42,988 nucleotides of DNA from Candidatus Babelota bacterium (GTDB lineage: Bacteria > Babelota > Babeliae > Babelales > Vermiphilaceae): contig JAJCZC010000021.1 in NCBI GenBank assembly GCA_029262575.1, forward strand, positions 1 through 42,988. Reading direction: 5' to 3'. Below the pieces are notes generated by a model. The model was not told where the DNA came from. It worked only from the letters and a program-made list of their open reading frames with translations, and did not search any database. The first letter of the stretch is position 1, and every line of letters begins with the position of its first letter. Shown here piece by piece: positions 15,709-23,282 of this stretch. A program made the position numbers and the translations under genes.

Positions 15709-17163
15709 TTACAACAATTCACCACCCAATTGACTCAATTCACTACGCTCAGAAGTTGAAAGATATACGGATCCAAATAATTTTTGCCCTTTAAATCGCT
15801 GACTTGCAACAACAAGACCATTACTTGAAAAATCTAAGTATGGTGAATCAATTTGATATGGATCACCCGCAAGTATAATCTTACTGCCTTCACCCACGCG
15901 AGTAATCAATGTTTTAACTTCATGTGGTGAAAGGTTTTGCACCTCATCAATGATAATATATTGAAACGGGATAGAACGTCCGCGCATATAAGTGATCGCC
16001 TCAAGGCTAATTTTGCCTCTTTTGACCAAATTATCAAGAGACTCCATTGCACCTTTACGTTTGCGACGTTTTTTGCCTGGACCTTTCTTCTTTTTACCTC
16101 TATGCTGTTCCTCCTCTAAAACATCTAAATGAGCTCCGTTTGTGGCTGAATGCATGAGAAAATCCATATTATCATAAATAGGCAACATCCAACTATATAA
16201 TTTTTCTTGTAAATCACCGGGCAAATAACCGATGTCTCTACCTAATGGTACAACAGGGCGAGCGACAAGCATCTTTTCATAGGCGTCTTCAACCAACACC
16301 TTATGCAAACCAATCAACAATGCCAAGAATGTTTTACCCGTTCCTGCCGGACCGAACAAAGTAACCAATTTAATATCATCATTCAACAATAAATCCATAG
16401 CCATAAGTTGCTGCACATTGCGAGGCTTTATTGGCCAACGCAAAGCTGGTTCACGCACCGGAACAAATTTGTTACGGCCTAAGTAGCGAAACACTCGATA
16501 ATTATATGAGTTATGCTGACTTTCAAGAACAACATATTCATTAACGGCCAAATCCGTATCCTGAGACAATTCTTGCAAAATTTGTGGGTCATGATGCTTC
16601 AACACAACTGCTGGAACAGGCACGGTTATCCAACCTTTATAAAAATCATCAATGCTAATTTTTTCTTTGATATAATCTTCAGTTGCAATACCCAAAGCAT
16701 CTGCTTTTACGCGCGCATTTAAATCCTTGGTTATAAAGCGAACATCGTATCCCTGTTCTTTGAGCGTGACAGCATCATACAAAATTTGATTGTCTTCAAA
16801 AGAAAGCTCAAACGGAAAAAGGGGCATTTTATCTCGGCGCATAAATACCACACGGACAATACTTCCGTTATCTAATTTTACACCAGTTCCAAGCGATCCT
16901 TGATTCCGCAATCCGTCCAAAATGCGAATAACTTCACGTGTATTACGGCCGCGGTCAGTTCCTTCCTTTTTAAATCTATCAAGCTCTTCAAGCACCACCG
17001 ATGGCAACGCAACTTCTGCACCATCAAAAGAAAAAACCGCCTTGGGATCATAGACCAAGACGTTTGTATCTAACAAATATATTTTTTTATTTTTGCTTGG
17101 TTTTGCTGGACCCAAGTTGCTTTTTTGCGCAATGTCTTTTTTTTTGCTCGACTCATTTGCCAT
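15709..17163 (-). CDS. phoH: PhoH-like ATPase with N-terminal PIN domain
   Basis: 484 residues. The PIN domain (about 27-165) holds its acidic residues in YLLDTNVLVYD, LEELDRFK and FITKDLNARVKA, suggesting ribonuclease activity. The PhoH ATPase follows with Walker A GPAGTGKT (271-278), the RPVVPLGRDIGYLPGD motif and Walker B YIIIDEVQN. This is the PhoH2 type (PIN fused to a helicase-like ATPase). An unusual Lys/Arg-rich insertion (GKKKKGPGKKRRKRKG) splits the ATPase domain and could contact nucleic acid. AAGGAG stands 8 bases before the ATG. Its last codons are duplicated twice to the left. Confidence 0.92.
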   Translation of the reverse strand: MANESSKKKDIAQKSNLGPAKPSKNKKIYLLDTNVLVYDPKAVFSFDGAEVALPSVVLEELDRFKKEGTDRGRNTREVIRILDGLRNQGSLGTGVKLDNGSIVRVVFMRRDKMPLFPFELSFEDNQILYDAVTLKEQGYDVRFITKDLNARVKADALGIATEDYIKEKISIDDFYKGWITVPVPAVVLKHHDPQILQELSQDTDLAVNEYVVLESQHNSYNYRVFRYLGRNKFVPVREPALRWPIKPRNVQQLMAMDLLLNDDIKLVTLFGPAGTGKTFLALLIGLHKVLVEDAYEKMLVARPVVPLGRDIGYLPGDLQEKLYSWMLPIYDNMDFLMHSATNGAHLDVLEEEQHRGKKKKGPGKKRRKRKGAMESLDNLVKRGKISLEAITYMRGRSIPFQYIIIDEVQNLSPHEVKTLITRVGEGSKIILAGDPYQIDSPYLDFSSNGLVVASQRFKGQKLFGSVYLSTSERSELSQLGGELL

Positions 17164-17211
17164 AATGCTCGCTCCTTTTTCAACATGGTGTTTTTATCTT
17201 ATTTCGATCGT

Positions 17212-17220
17212 ATCATAGCA
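17212..17220 (-). promoter_or_regulatory. Extended -10 promoter candidate for phoH
   Basis: The minus strand reads TGCTATGAT, an extended -10 (TGnTATnAT), about 50 bases before the phoH start. No convincing -35 box is visible. Confidence 0.35.
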
Positions 17221-17291
17221 CATGCTGCCATGCAATGATCGTCGATCTTTTTTAGCGCATCCAGCATTACACATGCATTTTGAAATGGATG

Positions 17292-17300
17292 TGATATACT
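17292..17300 (+). promoter_or_regulatory. Extended -10 promoter candidate for thrS
   Basis: TGATATACT matches the extended -10 form TGnTATACT. It lies about 280 bases before thrS, so a transcript from here would carry the 144-base inverted-repeat element in its leader. Confidence 0.3.
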
Positions 17301-17358
17301 CAAACATGAAAAATATTTCCATCTAAGAAATTCTTGTCTTAGGGTTTAAGTTTATCCC

Positions 17359-17502
17359 TTTTGTCATCCTCAAAGGGGATCCAGGCAAAAATAACCCATA
17401 ACAGATTGCAGTATATGCGCATTGTTGGTACTACTTTTTTCCTTTGATACTTAATTACACGCATTGTCATATCGGCCTGGATCCCCTTCGAGGATGACAA
17501 AA
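17359..17502. repeat. 144-bp inverted-repeat (MITE-like) element
   Basis: 28-bp terminal inverted repeats (17359-17386 and 17475-17502) match at 27 of 28 positions. They contain GTCATCCTC and GGGGATCCAGGC, and enclose about 88 bases without a gene. The arms resemble the GTCATCC...GGATCCAG palindromic intergenic elements known from Rickettsia and Wolbachia genomes. That resemblance is from memory and was not searched. If transcribed, the arms would form a very long hairpin ahead of thrS. The rest of 17164-17580 holds only promoter-like boxes and the thrS ribosome-binding site AAAGG. Confidence 0.75.
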
Positions 17503-17580
17503 GAAAGCATATATATTGCATACATCTGGCCTAATAGATGAGGTTACTTATGAGCACACTATCGTAAAAAGGTACATACT

Positions 17581-19305
17581 ATGCCAAATGACCAAATTAG
17601 CCAATTAGATAAAATTCGTCACTCAACAGCCCATTTGCTCGCACATGCAGTGAAAGAGCTTTATCCTGATACCGTTTTAACCATTGGGCCACCCACAAAA
17701 GACGGCTTTTTCTATGATTTTTTACCCAAAACAAATTTTAGAGATGAAGATTTACCCAAAATCACGCAGCGCATGAAAGAGATTGCCGAACGTGACTTAG
17801 CACTCACGCACAAACAAATACCTAAAGCTGAAGCGCGCAAAATCTATAAGGATAATCCTTTTAAATTGGAATTGATTGATCTTATTCCAGGCGATACCGT
17901 TGGCTTGGCACAACAAGGTGATTTTGATGATTTGTGTAAAGGTGGACACGTAAAATCCACGGGGCAATTAAAAAATTTTAAATTATTGCATATTTCCGGT
18001 TCATATTGGCGTGCCGATAGAGATGGCCAACCACTACAACGCATCACCGGCACAGCATTTGCAACACCTAAAGAATTGCGCATGTATGAAAAACGCGTTG
18101 AAGAGGCACAAAAATACGATCATCGTAAATTGGGCAAACAACTTGATCTGTTTTCGTTTGTGCAAGAAGGTGTCGGCTTTCCTTTTTTCCATGCAAAAGG
18201 TCAACGAGTTGTACAGCTGCTCAAAGATGATCTACGCGCAACATTGAATAAACAAAATTATAACGAAATCGCCACTCCAATAATGCTCTCTGATGATTTG
18301 TGGAAACAATCTGGCCACTATGCACATTATAAAGACAACATGTTTTTATCCGAAATAGATGAAAAAAGCTACGCAATCAGACCAATGAATTGTCCTGGCG
18401 CTATTTTGACGTATAAAGAACGCCCACGCTCATATCGAGAATTACCACTGAAGTTGTCTGAATTTGGCTTAGTACATCGTTATGAACTTTCAGGCGTTTT
18501 GCATGGTTTATTCCGAGTTCGTTCATTCACACAAGATGACGGACACATTTTCTGCATGCCAAATCAAGTTGAAGATGAAGTATTAGACACCATCAAAGCA
18601 ATTGAAAAAACACTCAAAAAATTCGGCTTTAATAATATCACCGTTGCCCTGTCGACAAAACCCGATAACGCTATGGGCTCTGATGCAGCATGGGAAAGCG
18701 CAATATTGTCGCTCAAAAATGCACTCGATCGTTCCGATCTAAAATATGTTATCCAAGAAGGTGAAGGTGCATTTTATGGACCAAAAATTGAATTTGGCAT
18801 CGAAGATTCAATGGGCAGGTCTTGGCAATGTAGCACCGTACAACTCGACTTCTGCAATCCAAAAAACTTTGACCTAAGCTATATTGCACCATCTGGACAA
18901 AAAGAACAGCCGGTTATGATTCACCGTGCAATTTATGGCTCGATGGAACGCTTTTTTGGCATTTTGCTTGAACATTTTAAAGGAAACTTACCGTTTTGGC
19001 TTGCACCAATTCAAGTTAAGTTGTTAACCATTACTGATGACCAAAAAGATTACGCTCAAAAGATTATGCATCAATTGCAAGAACATAATATCCGTGTTGC
19101 TATGGATGAATCATCCGATCCAATTTCAGGTAAAATAAAAACAGCTCAACTTGAAAAAGTGCCCTGGATGTTGGTAATGGGCCAAAAAGAAATGGACAAC
19201 AACACCATTACTTTGCGTTATCGCAATGGCAAACAAGAATTTGGTCTGTCTTTGCAAGATGTCCTTGCAAAGACAAAGAAATATAACGATGAATATATTA
19301 TTTAA
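17581..19305 (+). CDS. thrS: Threonyl-tRNA synthetase lacking the TGS domain
   Basis: 574 residues. Charges tRNA-Thr. The editing domain is intact: HSTAH (14-18) and DLCKGGH (117-123) supply the His, His, Cys and His of the deacylation site. The class II core follows, with motif 2 RYELSGVLHGLFRVRSFTQD and motif 3 including IHRAIYGSMERFFG. The zinc ligands lie in MNCPG, VLHG and IHRA. The anticodon-binding domain ends the protein. E. coli ThrRS has about 60 more N-terminal residues (a TGS fold), absent here because the editing domain begins at about residue 10. No upstream in-frame start restores it. Confidence 0.96.
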   Translation: MPNDQISQLDKIRHSTAHLLAHAVKELYPDTVLTIGPPTKDGFFYDFLPKTNFRDEDLPKITQRMKEIAERDLALTHKQIPKAEARKIYKDNPFKLELIDLIPGDTVGLAQQGDFDDLCKGGHVKSTGQLKNFKLLHISGSYWRADRDGQPLQRITGTAFATPKELRMYEKRVEEAQKYDHRKLGKQLDLFSFVQEGVGFPFFHAKGQRVVQLLKDDLRATLNKQNYNEIATPIMLSDDLWKQSGHYAHYKDNMFLSEIDEKSYAIRPMNCPGAILTYKERPRSYRELPLKLSEFGLVHRYELSGVLHGLFRVRSFTQDDGHIFCMPNQVEDEVLDTIKAIEKTLKKFGFNNITVALSTKPDNAMGSDAAWESAILSLKNALDRSDLKYVIQEGEGAFYGPKIEFGIEDSMGRSWQCSTVQLDFCNPKNFDLSYIAPSGQKEQPVMIHRAIYGSMERFFGILLEHFKGNLPFWLAPIQVKLLTITDDQKDYAQKIMHQLQEHNIRVAMDESSDPISGKIKTAQLEKVPWMLVMGQKEMDNNTITLRYRNGKQEFGLSLQDVLAKTKKYNDEYII

Positions 19306-19675
19306 CTAATGTATTCATCATAGATTTTATAAGTCATATTCATTCGATTTGTTTTTTTTTGTTGAATATCAATTGCGTTCCAAAGGTGTCCTTGCCGGCA
19401 CCTTTGGATTCCTGGCACAAAACGGGAACCTTTTTAAACCCAATTTCCCATTTGTACTCGCGCTATTATTTCTACAAGCTACGCTTTCGGAAAAATATCC
19501 GCACACAAACTACCGGCCAATCATTAATTATCAGGGCAATCACGTAATAAACCAAAAGCCCTAGTTGCATTTACCTGGGCTTTCTTCTTTAATCCTGCTT
19601 GCCCAGCATAGTTTTATGTGAAGACGCAAGCTTGAGTCCTTGCTACTTTCATCCTGATCCTGTCGAAGGGTCATC
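19306..19675 (+). other. Gene-free region with two hairpins, possible small RNA
   Basis: No open frame here has a ribosome-binding site. CCAAAGGTG (19380-19388) pairs with CACCTTTGG (19399-19407). AAAGCCC (19555-19561) pairs with GGGCTTT (19577-19583), followed by CTTCTTT, which looks like a terminator. The span between, 19410-19555, shows no known RNA family to my eye. At 19654-19675 there is a TGTCGAAGGGTCA repeat that runs into the end of the next gene. It may be the thrS 3' UTR or a separate small RNA. Confidence 0.35.
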
Positions 19676-20113
19676 CTACTCAACTTGCTCCAAGACATAT
19701 TTAATTATTTCAATCGATACACTTCGTGTTAATGATCTGCGCAAATCAGATTTTCTATTTTTAGACTTTTTTGCTTTTGCTAAAGAAACAGCTAAAAAGA
19801 TGCGCTCTACGTCTTTTTCATTGGTTATGGAAATTTCGGTATCATCATCCAATTGTATATTTTCAGCACACAATAACATTGGTGATTGATTTTCTGAAGA
19901 CATATAATAACATGACAATTTTTTGAGCGATACAGGATCCATCTGCACCTCATAACGATCACCATGTTTAAGAATGATGCAAAGCTCTTCATCTTGTGGG
20001 TGCACTAATTGCACCTCATGCTTTGTTTTATTCACTACAATTATCTTTTTTTTTGTACCATCACTTGCACACACAAGCGAACTCGTCAAAAATAAACCTA
20101 AAAGAATCTTCAT
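19676..20113 (-). CDS. Small exported hypothetical protein
   Basis: 145 residues, no family recognised. AGGGAAG stands 3 bases before the ATG. MKILLGLFLTSSLVCAS is a signal peptide (possibly with a lipoprotein-like VCAS, but the Cys position is weak). The mature part is predicted beta-rich (KKIIVVNKTKHEVQLVHP, then ELCIILKHGDRYEVQM) with a basic helical tail (AKAKKSKNRKSDLRRS). The last codons fall within the dispersed CGAAGG-type repeat. It is divergent from the gene at 20258. Confidence 0.6.
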   Translation of the reverse strand: MKILLGLFLTSSLVCASDGTKKKIIVVNKTKHEVQLVHPQDEELCIILKHGDRYEVQMDPVSLKKLSCYYMSSENQSPMLLCAENIQLDDDTEISITNEKDVERIFLAVSLAKAKKSKNRKSDLRRSLTRSVSIEIIKYVLEQVE

Positions 20114-20205
20114 AACTTCCCTTTTTTAAAAAAGAATATGCCAATAATTCTAGAGTTATACATTCCCAAAAGTAAATACTTTAAATGCAAACATCCACCA
20201 ATCTC

Positions 20206-20235
20206 TTGGCTCACAATAATGAAATAAGATACATT
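20206..20235 (+). promoter_or_regulatory. Promoter candidate for the exported-protein cluster 20258-22317
   Basis: TTGGCT (20206-20211), an 18-base spacer and TACATT (20230-20235) make a fair sigma-70-type promoter 23 bases before the first gene. Confidence 0.4.
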
Positions 20236-20257
20236 ATTATAAATAATGGAGGATCTC

Positions 20258-20887
20258 ATGAAAAAACCATGCTTTTTTTTTATACTATACAGCTCGATTG
20301 CGCTCAATGCAAAACAACCAGAGAATAAACAAACACCCAACATCCAACTTCCACCCGAAATTGCCCTACTCAAACAACAACATGAACAACGCGCCTTAGA
20401 ACAGGTACTTAATGTAAAAAATAATGATAAGTGCCCATGCCTTAACTTTTTTAATAAAGAATTTACCTCATGCATGGAATATGCCGCAAAAGAAGAGGTG
20501 CGCGAAACATTCACCCAAATGAACTTAAACGCACGACTAAATTATTTATACCAAATGGATCTATTTGAATATCATCATTTCTTAACTTCGTTCGAAAATG
20601 AACAACAATGGCAAGAAACATTGAGTACCTTATCGCCAGACGATCGCAAGCGCATACCACAAACATTACGCGAACAGTTAATCATGATTCGTGATACATG
20701 GCTAGAATGCTCAAGCAATAAATTGGGCCATTATGCACGCAAGTCAAAGGATCCCGAAGCAAAAGATCTTTCGGCATGGCGTAATAAGGCCTTGGAACAC
20801 AGTGCAAAACATGGCCATTATGTCCTTAACTATCTTATCTGGCTTAAAGGAAGATTTTTAGAAAAAAAAGTAGAAGTTTTTTTATAA
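20258..20887 (+). CDS. Exported hypothetical protein, paralog A
   Basis: 209 residues. GGAGG at 20248-20252 selects ATG 20258 over the in-frame ATG at 20246. MKKPCFFFILYSSIALNA is a signal peptide. The core (about 80-150) shares a pattern with the next gene product: RLNYLYQMDLFEYHHFLTSF, then QW, LSPDDRKRIPQTLREQL and IRDTW. It is mostly helical and of unknown function. CPC near residue 60 and later cysteines are not shared with the paralog. It is the first of three genes with gaps of only 13-20 bases, a likely operon. Confidence 0.65.
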   Translation: MKKPCFFFILYSSIALNAKQPENKQTPNIQLPPEIALLKQQHEQRALEQVLNVKNNDKCPCLNFFNKEFTSCMEYAAKEEVRETFTQMNLNARLNYLYQMDLFEYHHFLTSFENEQQWQETLSTLSPDDRKRIPQTLREQLIMIRDTWLECSSNKLGHYARKSKDPEAKDLSAWRNKALEHSAKHGHYVLNYLIWLKGRFLEKKVEVFL

Positions 20888-20906
20888 CTATCTGAAAGGC
20901 AACACT

Positions 20907-21518
20907 ATGCATAAACATTATATTTTTTTAACAATCATTTTATCCACATGTGCTCGTGCTCAAGAAACAACAACAAATGATGAGCCGCGTATTTTGGTAG
21001 AACAAATTGTGTTGCAAACCATTATCAATCAAAAAAGTAACCATGAACATACATTGCCAAAATTTGGTGCAAAATTAATACACTATTTAAATAACCTAGA
21101 CAATGAAACATTTGAAACTGAATTCATTGCATTACCCTATCGTGCAAAAATAAAGTATATGCTCGAAATGGACACACAAGAATACGAGTTCTTTTTAGAA
21201 CGCTTTAATGATAAACAATGGGAAACATTTTGGAGTAAGCTCACCCCAGAAGAACAACAACATATCCCCAAAACAAAGACTGAACAATTAACAATCATCA
21301 GAAATGCCTATCGCGCCTATTGCAAACATATCTGCGGTTGGTTTTCCATGGTTGAAAAAGCAAGCCCATATCCAAGTGATTTGAAAAAATTTAAAAAGAA
21401 GTTTTATAAAGATCCAAACCCTCAAGGTGAATACATGTCCGCAGAGCGTATCCATGAAAGACATAATTTTTTATACGCCCACATGGCTAAAGAACGTTTT
21501 AAACTATTTAATATATAA
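20907..21518 (+). CDS. Exported hypothetical protein, paralog B
   Basis: 203 residues. Signal peptide MHKHYIFLTIILSTCARA. The core IKYMLEMDTQEYEFFLERF, QWETFWSKL, EEQQHIPKTKTEQL and IIRNAY aligns with the preceding protein, so the two are tandem paralogs of a small exported family with an EY-FL / IPxT-xEQL signature. The C-terminal segments differ (here ICGWFSMVEKASPYP). Function is unknown. The gap to the previous gene is 19 bases, and GAAAGG precedes the start. Confidence 0.65.
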   Translation: MHKHYIFLTIILSTCARAQETTTNDEPRILVEQIVLQTIINQKSNHEHTLPKFGAKLIHYLNNLDNETFETEFIALPYRAKIKYMLEMDTQEYEFFLERFNDKQWETFWSKLTPEEQQHIPKTKTEQLTIIRNAYRAYCKHICGWFSMVEKASPYPSDLKKFKKKFYKDPNPQGEYMSAERIHERHNFLYAHMAKERFKLFNI

Positions 21519-21531
21519 AAAGGAGTATGCC

Positions 21532-22317
21532 ATGCAAAAACATGGAGCACTTATAGTATTAATCGCTGCAAACACTTATGCCAACCCTGTTTTGGTACAT
21601 CGTGAAGAGATTGAAAATACTCGCACCGAAGATGGCAGAGATATTAAAATTCAATATTTTGTCACTCAACACTGCGGCATTGAAAACAACCAAAGCAATA
21701 AAATGAGCACACCCTTATTCAAACAAAACACTGAGGAACCACCGTTAAACGAAAAAACGACAAGTTGGAGCTATAAAAGCTTATTAGTCCCTGCTGGCGT
21801 TAGTTCATTAGGATGTCTTGGCTATGGCATATATTACACATTCAGCAAGTTTAATCTATTTACTCTAAATAAAGCTTGTTTGAAAACGACTGGATGGTCA
21901 ATGTGGAAAAAAAAGCTATCTGGAAACTTTGATGAAATTGACGAAGAAAGTGATCTTTTAGTAGACATTCTCAACACGTATCAAACAGATAAATACGCAA
22001 CCGCTATTGCACGATTTATGCAAGATGTTGATGAAGAATATAATTTATTGCAAACATACGTGCAAAAAGCCGAAGCTGCACAATCGAGTATTTTCAGGTT
22101 TGCTTATGGCGATGTTACGCATGATATTTTGCAAGCAAAGGCACGCATTGCAACATTAGATGAATTAAAACGCACCGTACTTGGCTGGTTAAAGAAAAAA
22201 TCCTGTTATGTTGATCAACGCATGAGCATACGATTTGCTGCACGGCTAAGAATGCTTAAAATGCGCTCTGCGGCGCCCGGCGCAGCTTTTAGCGAAGACT
22301 GGGAGCGCTCAACATGA
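21532..22317 (+). CDS. Exported protein with internal membrane helix
   Basis: 261 residues, family unknown. AAGGAG at 21520-21525 selects ATG 21532; the frame opens earlier inside the preceding gene. MQKHGALIVLIAANTYANP is a signal peptide. A hydrophobic segment SLLVPAGVSSLGCLGYGIYY (about 85-105) is followed by a helical, coiled-coil-like domain (about 140-235). The last about 20 codons are more GC-rich than the rest (MRSAAPGAAFSEDWERS) and run into a CGCTCAA/TTGAGCG hairpin. This suggests that the C-terminus was replaced by repeat-derived sequence. Confidence 0.62.
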   Translation: MQKHGALIVLIAANTYANPVLVHREEIENTRTEDGRDIKIQYFVTQHCGIENNQSNKMSTPLFKQNTEEPPLNEKTTSWSYKSLLVPAGVSSLGCLGYGIYYTFSKFNLFTLNKACLKTTGWSMWKKKLSGNFDEIDEESDLLVDILNTYQTDKYATAIARFMQDVDEEYNLLQTYVQKAEAAQSSIFRFAYGDVTHDILQAKARIATLDELKRTVLGWLKKKSCYVDQRMSIRFAARLRMLKMRSAAPGAAFSEDWERST

Positions 22318-22340
22318 TTGAGCGTATCGAAGGGTCAACG
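22306..22340. repeat. Hairpin and TATCGAAGGGTCA repeat at convergent gene ends
   Basis: CGCTCAA (22306-22312) pairs with TTGAGCG (22318-22324), then TATCGAAGGGTCA follows. It supplies the stop of the gene at 21532 and the last codons of nth. Related TGTCGAAGG sequences occur at 19654-19675 and, inverted, at 32133-32155. Confidence 0.5.
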
Positions 22341-23009
22341 CGAACGAGTAACGCCCACACGCTTGCAATCATCAAACAAAGGACATTTAGAGCAAAATGG
22401 CGAAATAGACACACACACATTTTGGCCCCACACCACCATTAGACGACTATAAAGAGTCCAATATGTTGGTGGCAAAATCGTCTCCAGTGCAATTTGTGTT
22501 TCCTCAGGTGTTTTTGTTTTGATTAAGCCCAAGCGATTAGAAATACGATGTACATGGATATCAACAATCAATGCCGGCTCGCCAAAACCTTCCGCCATAA
22601 CTAAATTGGCCGTTTTTGGCCCAACACCTTTAATTGAGATAAGATCAGCATAAGTGTTGGGAACTATGCCATCAAAGCGCTCTATCAACTCTTTGGAAAC
22701 CTCTTTGATCTGCTTTGCTTTATTGCGATAATAACCAACTGAATAAATAATTTTTTCAATGCGCGCTTGATGCAATTGCACCATTTCTTGCGGTGTCTTT
22801 GCGTGTTTAAAGAGTTCGATAGACACAGGAAGAGAAGCTGTATCCTTCGCCCGTAAGCTCAAGAGACAGCTTATAAGAACCAAATAGGGATTGCGCCCAT
22901 ATTTTTTAACAATCGTCACAGCTGCAGGCTCAACCATACTGCGCGTTGCTTGCTCTAGAATCTTTATAATTCTAATAGCACGTTTTCTTTTAGCCTCGTC
23001 TGACAACAT
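22335..23009 (-). CDS. nth: Endonuclease III
   Basis: Base-excision-repair DNA glycosylase/AP lyase for oxidised pyrimidines. 224 residues. The helix-hairpin-helix ISIKGVGPKTANLV carries the catalytic lysine (132) and VDIHVHR carries the catalytic Asp (150). The [4Fe-4S] cluster pattern C-x6-C-x2-C-x5-C lies near the C-terminus (CVSISPFCSKCPLFDDC). ATG 23009 is used; TTG 23012 is possible. No strong Shine-Dalgarno is seen. The last codons overlap a dispersed repeat shared with the convergent gene. Confidence 0.95.
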   Translation of the reverse strand: MLSDEAKRKRAIRIIKILEQATRSMVEPAAVTIVKKYGRNPYLVLISCLLSLRAKDTASLPVSIELFKHAKTPQEMVQLHQARIEKIIYSVGYYRNKAKQIKEVSKELIERFDGIVPNTYADLISIKGVGPKTANLVMAEGFGEPALIVDIHVHRISNRLGLIKTKTPEETQIALETILPPTYWTLYSRLMVVWGQNVCVSISPFCSKCPLFDDCKRVGVTRSR

Positions 23010-23072
23010 CAATCCCAGTTCTCAAAGCTACTCTACTTTTTGTTTTAACAACAATTATATGTTAAACTTATA

Positions 23073-23129
23073 CCTGAGGGTTGAGTGTTACCAACCCCCT
23101 GGAGGAGATGATTGGCTCAAAAAAGCCAA
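23073..23129 (+). other. Structured intergenic element before the sensor-like gene
   Basis: GGGTTG pairs with CAACCC within 23073-23102, extended by outer CC/GG pairs. TTGGCT (23112-23117) pairs with AGCCAA (23124-23129). A GGAGGAG directly abuts an ATG at 23108 that opens a 20-codon frame, but the spacing is too short for normal initiation. It could be a leader structure for the gene at 23283 or a small RNA. No known family is recognised. Confidence 0.35.
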
Positions 23130-23282
23130 AACCATCACTGCATACACAGCAAAATTGTAAGACTTATTGAGTAGATTAATTAGCATAAAATGCACTCCCG
23201 ATAGTTAGTAATTTTATATACATTCTCGGGTACAGTATACTACAAACTGCACACAAAGATCAAACTTAAAAAAGAGTTTAAT

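Noticed and set aside
17339-17521. 60-codon minus-strand open frame between phoH and thrS
   Set aside because: It spans the inverted-repeat element, its arms are encoded by the palindrome, and there is no ribosome-binding site.
19349-19564. 71-codon open frame after thrS
   Set aside because: No ribosome-binding site, overlaps a second open frame and two hairpins, and composition is unlike the neighbouring genes.
20939-20947. TTATCCACA, a perfect DnaA box
   Set aside because: A single copy inside a coding region, with no cluster of boxes, no dnaA or dnaN nearby and no AT-rich unwinding region; probably chance.
23108-23170. 20-codon open frame preceded by GGAGGAG
   Set aside because: The Shine-Dalgarno abuts the ATG with almost no spacing and the sequence forms hairpins; a structural element is more likely.
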